NCBI GenBank assembly: GCA_937908275.1
Contig: CALERA010000195.1
Span: 1-9,065, forward strand
Direction: 5' to 3'
DNA length: 9,065 nucleotides
DNA from: an uncultured Desulfarculaceae bacterium
GTDB taxonomy: Bacteria; Desulfobacterota; Desulfarculia; Desulfarculales; Desulfarculaceae
Notes under the pieces: generated by a model
Told to the model about the DNA's origin: nothing
Database searches by the model: none
What the model saw: only the letters and a program-made list of their open reading frames with translations
Part shown: piece by piece, positions 5,629 through 9,065 of the stretch
Layout of the letters: the number at the start of each line of letters is the position of its first letter
Numbering within the stretch: the first letter of the stretch is position 1
Translations under genes and position numbers: made by a program

Positions 5629-7134
5629 TTAATGGACGGCGCAGGCCAGGCAGGGGTCAAAGGACCTGACCACCCGCGCGGCTTCGATGGGGTTGTCGCT
5701 GTCGGCCACCGGCGCGCCTCGCAAGGCCTGCTCGATCGGCCCGGCCACGCCCTTGGCGTCCCGGGGCGAGCTGTTCCAGGTGGTGGGCACCACGCACTGA
5801 TAGTTCTTGATCTTGTGGTCGGCGATCTCGATCCAGTGCCCCAAAGCGCCCCGGGGGGCCTCGGTCAGGCCGACGCCCTTGCCGCTGGCGGGGAGGTTGA
5901 AGTCCGCGAAGGTGGGCTGCCCGGGTTGCAGCCTGGCCAGCCAGCCCGCGCAGGCCTCGGCCACCAGCTTGCACTCCAGGGCCCGGGCGGCGTGGCGGCC
6001 CATCACCGAGTCCAAGTCCCCGGCGTCGAGGCCAAGTTTGCCCAGCAGGCCGGCGATCAGGGGCTTGGCCTGGGCGTGTCCGGCCTGGTGGGCCACCAGC
6101 ATCCGGGCCAGGGGGCCCACTTCATAGGGCTGGTCCTCGTAACGCGGGGCCTTGAGCCAGGAATAGGCGCCCGGCTTGTGGGGCGCGGGCGTGGAGTCGC
6201 CCGCGAAGGGGTGCAGGCCGGAAGGGGAGGAAAAGAAGGCCGTGGTGGTGTCTTCGGTGATCTTGGCCTGGTCCACCGGGGCGGCCTGGCCTTGGGTCAG
6301 CCGGCCACCCGGCAGGAAAAGACCGCCGTCTCCCTGGTCGAACGCGCCAAAGGCCAGGAAGTTGCCGCAGCCCTTGCCCAGCTTGAAATAGGCGGGGAAG
6401 GCCGAGGCCACGGCCACCACGTCCGGCAGATAAACCCGCTCGATGAAGGTGCGCAATCTGGCCAGAATGCTGGCGTAGGCGGCGATCTTCTTGGCGGTCG
6501 CCTTTTCGGTGACGCCCCCCGGAATAAGCGCGGTGGGATGGGGGGCCTTGGCCGCGAAAAGGGCCAGGGCCTCCTGGGCCATGGCGCGCATTTCCAGGGC
6601 CTCCAGGTAGTGCTTTATGGCCCCGATGTTGACGTCAAGGTCCTGGAGATAGTCGCCCTTGTAGCGGGGAAGGAACGGAGCGCCCGGGAAGATGGACTTC
6701 GAGGCGAACTGGGCCTTGACCCAGGCTTGCAGGTCCAGCAGGGCGGCGTCCGCGCCACGGTATTCCAGAATGGCCGTGATATCGATGAAGTCCAGCGCCG
6801 ACAGATGATAGAAGTGCATGATGTGGGACTGGATGTAGTTGGCGCCCAGGATCAGGTTTCGCATCAGGCGGCCATTGTCCGTCAGCACGACCTGATAGGC
6901 CTGCTCCTGGGCCTTGAGCGAGGCCATGCCGTGGGAGATGGGGCAAACCCCGCAAATGCGCTGGGTGATCTGCTGGGCGTCCAGCGGGCTCCTGCCGCGC
7001 AGGATGGTTTCGATGCCGCGAAACATCTCACCCGCGCAATAAGCCCTAGTGACTTGCCCGGAATCAATTTCGAGTTTTATGGCGAGGTGACCTTCGATGC
7101 GGGTCAGCGGATTTATATCTATTTTTGTAGACAT
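5629..7134 (-). CDS. [NiFe] hydrogenase large (catalytic) subunit without C-terminal extension
   Basis: A 501-residue catalytic subunit for reversible H2 oxidation at a Ni-Fe(CN)2CO site. Ni/Fe ligands are C61 and C64 in RICGVCPISH (59-68) and C495 and C498 in DPCLACAVH (493-501). RIEGH (12-16) holds the conserved proton-path Glu (E14). VVPTTWNSSPRD (448-459) is typical of group 1 enzymes. It has no signal peptide, as expected for a subunit carried out with its Tat-tagged partner. The reading frame stops with TAA directly after H501, where most group 1 precursors carry a tail removed by a maturation endopeptidase. Both C495 and C498 are TGC, so it is not a selenoenzyme. The ATG at 7134 has only a weak AGG upstream. 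It is the first gene of the operon; the small subunit starts 14 bp after its stop. Confidence 0.95.
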   Translation of the reverse strand: MSTKIDINPLTRIEGHLAIKLEIDSGQVTRAYCAGEMFRGIETILRGRSPLDAQQITQRICGVCPISHGMASLKAQEQAYQVVLTDNGRLMRNLILGANYIQSHIMHFYHLSALDFIDITAILEYRGADAALLDLQAWVKAQFASKSIFPGAPFLPRYKGDYLQDLDVNIGAIKHYLEALEMRAMAQEALALFAAKAPHPTALIPGGVTEKATAKKIAAYASILARLRTFIERVYLPDVVAVASAFPAYFKLGKGCGNFLAFGAFDQGDGGLFLPGGRLTQGQAAPVDQAKITEDTTTAFFSSPSGLHPFAGDSTPAPHKPGAYSWLKAPRYEDQPYEVGPLARMLVAHQAGHAQAKPLIAGLLGKLGLDAGDLDSVMGRHAARALECKLVAEACAGWLARLQPGQPTFADFNLPASGKGVGLTEAPRGALGHWIEIADHKIKNYQCVVPTTWNSSPRDAKGVAGPIEQALRGAPVADSDNPIEAARVVRSFDPCLACAVH

Positions 7135-7156
7135 TGGGCAGACCTACGCTGATTAA

Positions 7157-7217
7157 TCTATAGTTGGCAACCAACCCCCAGGGTTAGTCACAATGCATTA
7201 AACCATCGTGTTAGTCA
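7157..7217 (-). promoter_or_regulatory. Candidate control region of the hydrogenase operon
   Basis: On the minus strand a -10-like TATAGA (7157-7162) lies 22 bp before the ATG, with no good -35 at 16-18 bp, which suggests activator dependence. Next to it is the inverted repeat GTTGG-caa-CCAAC (7163-7175). Further upstream, two identical 8-bp direct repeats gttagtca (7183-7190 and 7210-7217 on plus) are 27 bp apart and enclose an imperfect dyad, cacaatg/catcgtg (about 7189-7209). Repeated sites at this spacing look like binding sites for one regulator, whose identity is unknown. Confidence 0.35.
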
Positions 7218-7426
7218 ACCTGCCGCTGTGAGATCATTGTGAACTTGAGGTCTTTTCGCAAGATTTCCCCTTTCTTGCTTTCCATATGTTGAAAAACGGA
7301 AAGGCCCAGCTTGATATTTCGTGAAGATATTTCCCAGAATTATTGCTCCAGCCAGCCTGACGGCCTCGGAATCTGGCAATTATCTCTCTGTCCGTGGATG
7401 CGAAATGGTTGACTATGCGATCGGGG

Positions 7427-7469
7427 AAAAGAAACAAGGGCATTAACCAGCGCCCGGTTTTGTTCTTTT
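7427..7469. other. Imperfect stem-loop with T-rich flanks on both strands
   Basis: The left arm 7427-7441 (aaaagaaacaagggc) pairs with the right arm 7452-7469 with a bulged A and a small internal loop. Each strand shows a GGGC/GCCC stem followed by a T-rich run, the shape of a bidirectional terminator. It is not next to either flanking gene end, so its role is unclear; it could also mark a small unannotated transcript. Confidence 0.35.
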
Positions 7470-7985
7470 GCTCCTATCGGGGAAACGGGGCAAAGCCAAA
7501 CAAAATTTTGACTGAATTGAATTCATCCAGGCCGGGCGTCAAGGAGGCCAATTCAGGAACTCCACACCACCCAACCAAGAGCCTGGAACAGGCCGCGAAG
7601 GCCAGCTTCGGCGCTTTCGCGCCCGGATTATGGTCGGCAAGCCATTTCAGAGAGAAAGGCTACCCGCTGGAGTGACTCAATCTCATGGTCGGAAATGAGC
7701 CAATAGAAAAAACGAAACCCAGTTTCAAGCGTTGCGAAAACTCAATGTTCACCCTTTGGCTTCCCCGCAATGCCATCAGCCAAACCACAAACTTTAACGC
7801 TATGCGTTACAGATAATCAGAGCTTAATTGGCAGCTTCCTATATACATCAAACGGAAGTAGTTTTTAAGGAATTATTATCGCCCACCAGGATATTGGCGC
7901 TCTTGGCGGAGACAACTCCGGGCATGCCCCTGAAACATGCTGGAATAATAAAAAAACAGGTGAAACGTCGCGCGCGGCCAACGGC

Positions 7986-9065
7986 CTACCACTCGAAGCT
8001 CACCCCGGTGCGCACCAGGGCCTCCTGGCCGGCGAAGGAGGCCCCGGCGTTGAGATAGACGTTGGAGGCGGTCTTCATCCGGTGCACGGCGGTGATGCCC
8101 ACGGCGGTCTCGCCCTGGAAGGTGGCGCTGCCCAGGTTGAACATGGTCTTGCCCGGGGCGCTGGGCATCAGGGTCACCAGGGCCGAGGCGGCGGCGATGC
8201 CCGAGCGCGACTCCCGGCGCAGGTCGTCCAACCCCCGGCCCAGGCTGTCGATGTTGGCCGCGTTGTGGTCGATGTCCACCCGGTCCTGGGCCAGGCGGGT
8301 CTCGTGCTGGTCGATGATGGCCCGGTTGGCGGCGATGTTCTGGGCGTTGACCTGGGTCTTGGCGTCCACCGCGTTGAGCTGGTCCATGTTGGCCGCGTCG
8401 GTGCCGTTGATGCCCGGGGCCACATTGGTGATCCGCCGCTCGGCCCCTGGCGCGCCCACGCTGACGGTGTTGGGCTCGCTGGCCACCGAGCCCGCGCCCA
8501 GGGCCACCGAGTTGGCCGCCCCGGAGAGCACCGTGGCCCCCTGGCCGATGGCCACGCCGCCGGTGGCGTTGGCCTGCACGCTGGCGGCCTGGCCCAGGGC
8601 CATGCCGCCCGAGGAGTTGGCGGCCACCGAGGCGTCCGCGCCCACCGCCACGGCGTTGGTGGAGGCGATGTAGGTGTTGGAGCCCACCGCGGTGGAGCCG
8701 TCGGCCACCACGGTGGAGCCCGCGCCGATGGCGGTGTCGTTGGTCTTGGCGCTGGCCCCGGCCCCGATGGCGGTGCTGTTCGCGCCGCTGCTGCTGGCGC
8801 TGGTGGTGCTGGAGCTGGAGATCCAGTTGACCCCCGCCGAGGAGATGGAGGCGTTGAGCTGGGCCAGGTTGACCGCGTCGGTGTCGTTGACCGCCGTGGC
8901 CACGTTGGTGACGCGCCGCTCGCTGCCCGCGTCTCCCACGCTGACGGTGTCGGACTCGCTGGCCACCGAGTTGCTGCCCAGGGCCACCGCGTTGGTGACC
9001 CCGGCCAGCACGCTGGCGTTTTGCCCCAGGGCCGTGCCGCCGCTGGCGGTGGAGGCCACGCTGGC
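7986..9065 (-). CDS. Trimeric autotransporter adhesin (YadA/Hia-like), C-terminal part
   Basis: The open frame runs off the right edge of the window, so the signal peptide and the rest of the head are missing; 359 codons remain. In this fragment the head region shows many short YadA-type units of the form A-x-G-x-x-A (for example AIGAGA, AVALG, GMALGQ). There are also two neck motifs, ERRVTNVATAVNDTDAVN and ERRITNVAPGINGTDAAN. A coiled-coil stalk (NIAANRAIIDQHETRLAQDR onward) leads to a C-terminal beta-barrel anchor ending SFEW, with the aromatic last residue usual for BAM-inserted proteins. Three chains would build one 12-strand pore and a surface fibre for adhesion or aggregation. It is transcribed toward the hydrogenase operon but separated from it by 843 bp, so probably independent. 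Confidence 0.9.
   Translation of the reverse strand, partial: ASVASTASGGTALGQNASVLAGVTNAVALGSNSVASESDTVSVGDAGSERRVTNVATAVNDTDAVNLAQLNASISSAGVNWISSSSTTSASSSGANSTAIGAGASAKTNDTAIGAGSTVVADGSTAVGSNTYIASTNAVAVGADASVAANSSGGMALGQAASVQANATGGVAIGQGATVLSGAANSVALGAGSVASEPNTVSVGAPGAERRITNVAPGINGTDAANMDQLNAVDAKTQVNAQNIAANRAIIDQHETRLAQDRVDIDHNAANIDSLGRGLDDLRRESRSGIAAASALVTLMPSAPGKTMFNLGSATFQGETAVGITAVHRMKTASNVYLNAGASFAGQEALVRTGVSFEW
8370..9065 (-). repeat. 160-codon internal repeat of the adhesin head/neck
   Basis: The segment at 8850-9065 recurs at 8370-8585 with an exact 480-bp offset (160 codons). Over 68 aligned residues 42 are identical by my count, and blocks such as GSVASEPNTVSVG versus NSVASESDTVSVG are nearly the same. 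The repeat unit is a YadA-like head module plus one neck. The copies have diverged at the DNA level, so this is an old duplication rather than a fresh slippage event. Confidence 0.75.

Larger units (their letters stand above)
7143..7985. other. 843-bp AT-richer gap, no convincing gene
   Basis: Composition is clearly less GC-rich than in the genes on either side, with many A/T runs. The open frames inside (for example 7234-7443 on minus, 7394-7675 on plus) lack a good ribosome-binding site and resemble no family I know. Small dyads are scattered through it: TAACGC/GCGTTA (7795-7809), gaaac/gtttc near 7720, CGGAG/CTCCG (7907-7920) and the palindrome GGGCATGCCC (7920-7929). An A-run at 7950-7956 lies downstream of the adhesin stop and reads as a T-run on the minus strand. 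With GGCC/GGCC (7976-7986) it could form a weak terminator, but the two are about 19 nt apart. The end nearest 7143 should hold the hydrogenase promoter. Confidence 0.6.

Noticed and set aside
5647..5652. Possible selenocysteine at the active-site Cys, given the NiFeSe-like small subunit
   Set aside because: The codon is TGC, not TGA, and the reading frame is uninterrupted through both L2 cysteines.
5632..7152. A 506-codon open frame on the plus strand opposite the hydrogenase large subunit
   Set aside because: It is the antisense shadow of a GC-rich gene: low-complexity Gly/Ala/Arg/His-rich translation, no family resemblance, and the opposite strand carries all hydrogenase motifs.
7160..7182. 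Possible sigma-54 promoter (TGG...TTGC) before the hydrogenase operon
   Set aside because: On the minus strand TGGGGGTTGGTTGC places the two elements one base too close for the -24/-12 spacing, and the -24 box is otherwise poor.
7227..7242. CRP-like site made of two TGTGA motifs
   Set aside because: The two motifs are in direct, not inverted, orientation, so they do not form a CRP/FNR palindrome.
7234..7675. Two short open frames (69 aa minus, 93 aa plus) in the AT-richer gap
   Set aside because: They lack ribosome-binding sites at their starts, overlap on opposite strands and resemble no known family.
8370..9065. CRISPR-like or tandem DNA repeat at the right end
   Set aside because: The repetition is protein-coding, with a 480-bp period and diverged DNA; there are no short direct repeats with unique spacers.

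Overview
The window is a GC-rich bacterial chromosome segment. The gene set is a Tat-exported [NiFe] hydrogenase, a chemoreceptor with a c-type heme, a NifX-type protein and an acyl-CoA synthetase end. It suggests an anaerobic, H2-metabolising member of the Desulfobacterota (former Deltaproteobacteria). That placement is inferred from gene content; no phylogenetic marker gene is present.

Layout, left to right. Positions 1-59 (+) are the last codons of an AMP-forming acyl-CoA synthetase. Positions 60-402 are non-coding and full of dyads: a 19-bp hairpin, a GTCATTGCG-type dispersed repeat and a terminator. A NifX/NifB-domain protein (403-789, -) and a NUDT19-like Nudix hydrolase (916-1707, +) diverge from a short region with two back-to-back -35 boxes. 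The Nudix gene converges 10 bp from an anti-sigma-factor switch pair on the minus strand: a STAS antagonist (2173-2508) and an RsbW-like ATPase (1718-2176), coupled by an ATGA overlap. Next is a complete tRNA-Lys(UUU)/tRNA-Glu(UUC) unit (+) with its own promoter and terminator, then about 200 bp without a gene.

The centrepiece is a three-gene minus-strand operon: [NiFe] hydrogenase large subunit (5629-7134), Tat-signal small subunit (4706-5614) and a methyl-accepting chemotaxis protein with a periplasmic CxxCH heme motif (3174-4709). The spacings are tight: 14 bp, then a 4-bp TTGA overlap. The large subunit ends exactly at the His of DPCxxCxxH, so it has no cleavable tail. The small subunit has four cysteines at the medial cluster, and the gene order is large before small. 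I infer a periplasmic H2- or redox-sensing unit in which the hydrogenase passes electrons to, or is monitored by, the heme chemoreceptor. This would be H2-directed energy taxis, and it is the most interesting candidate system here.

Upstream of the operon is an 843-bp stretch of visibly lower GC with no convincing gene. It carries paired 8-bp direct repeats and dyads that may control the hydrogenase operon. The window ends inside the 3' part of a trimeric autotransporter adhesin (7986-9065, -), with YadA-type head repeats in a 160-codon module and a complete beta-barrel anchor.
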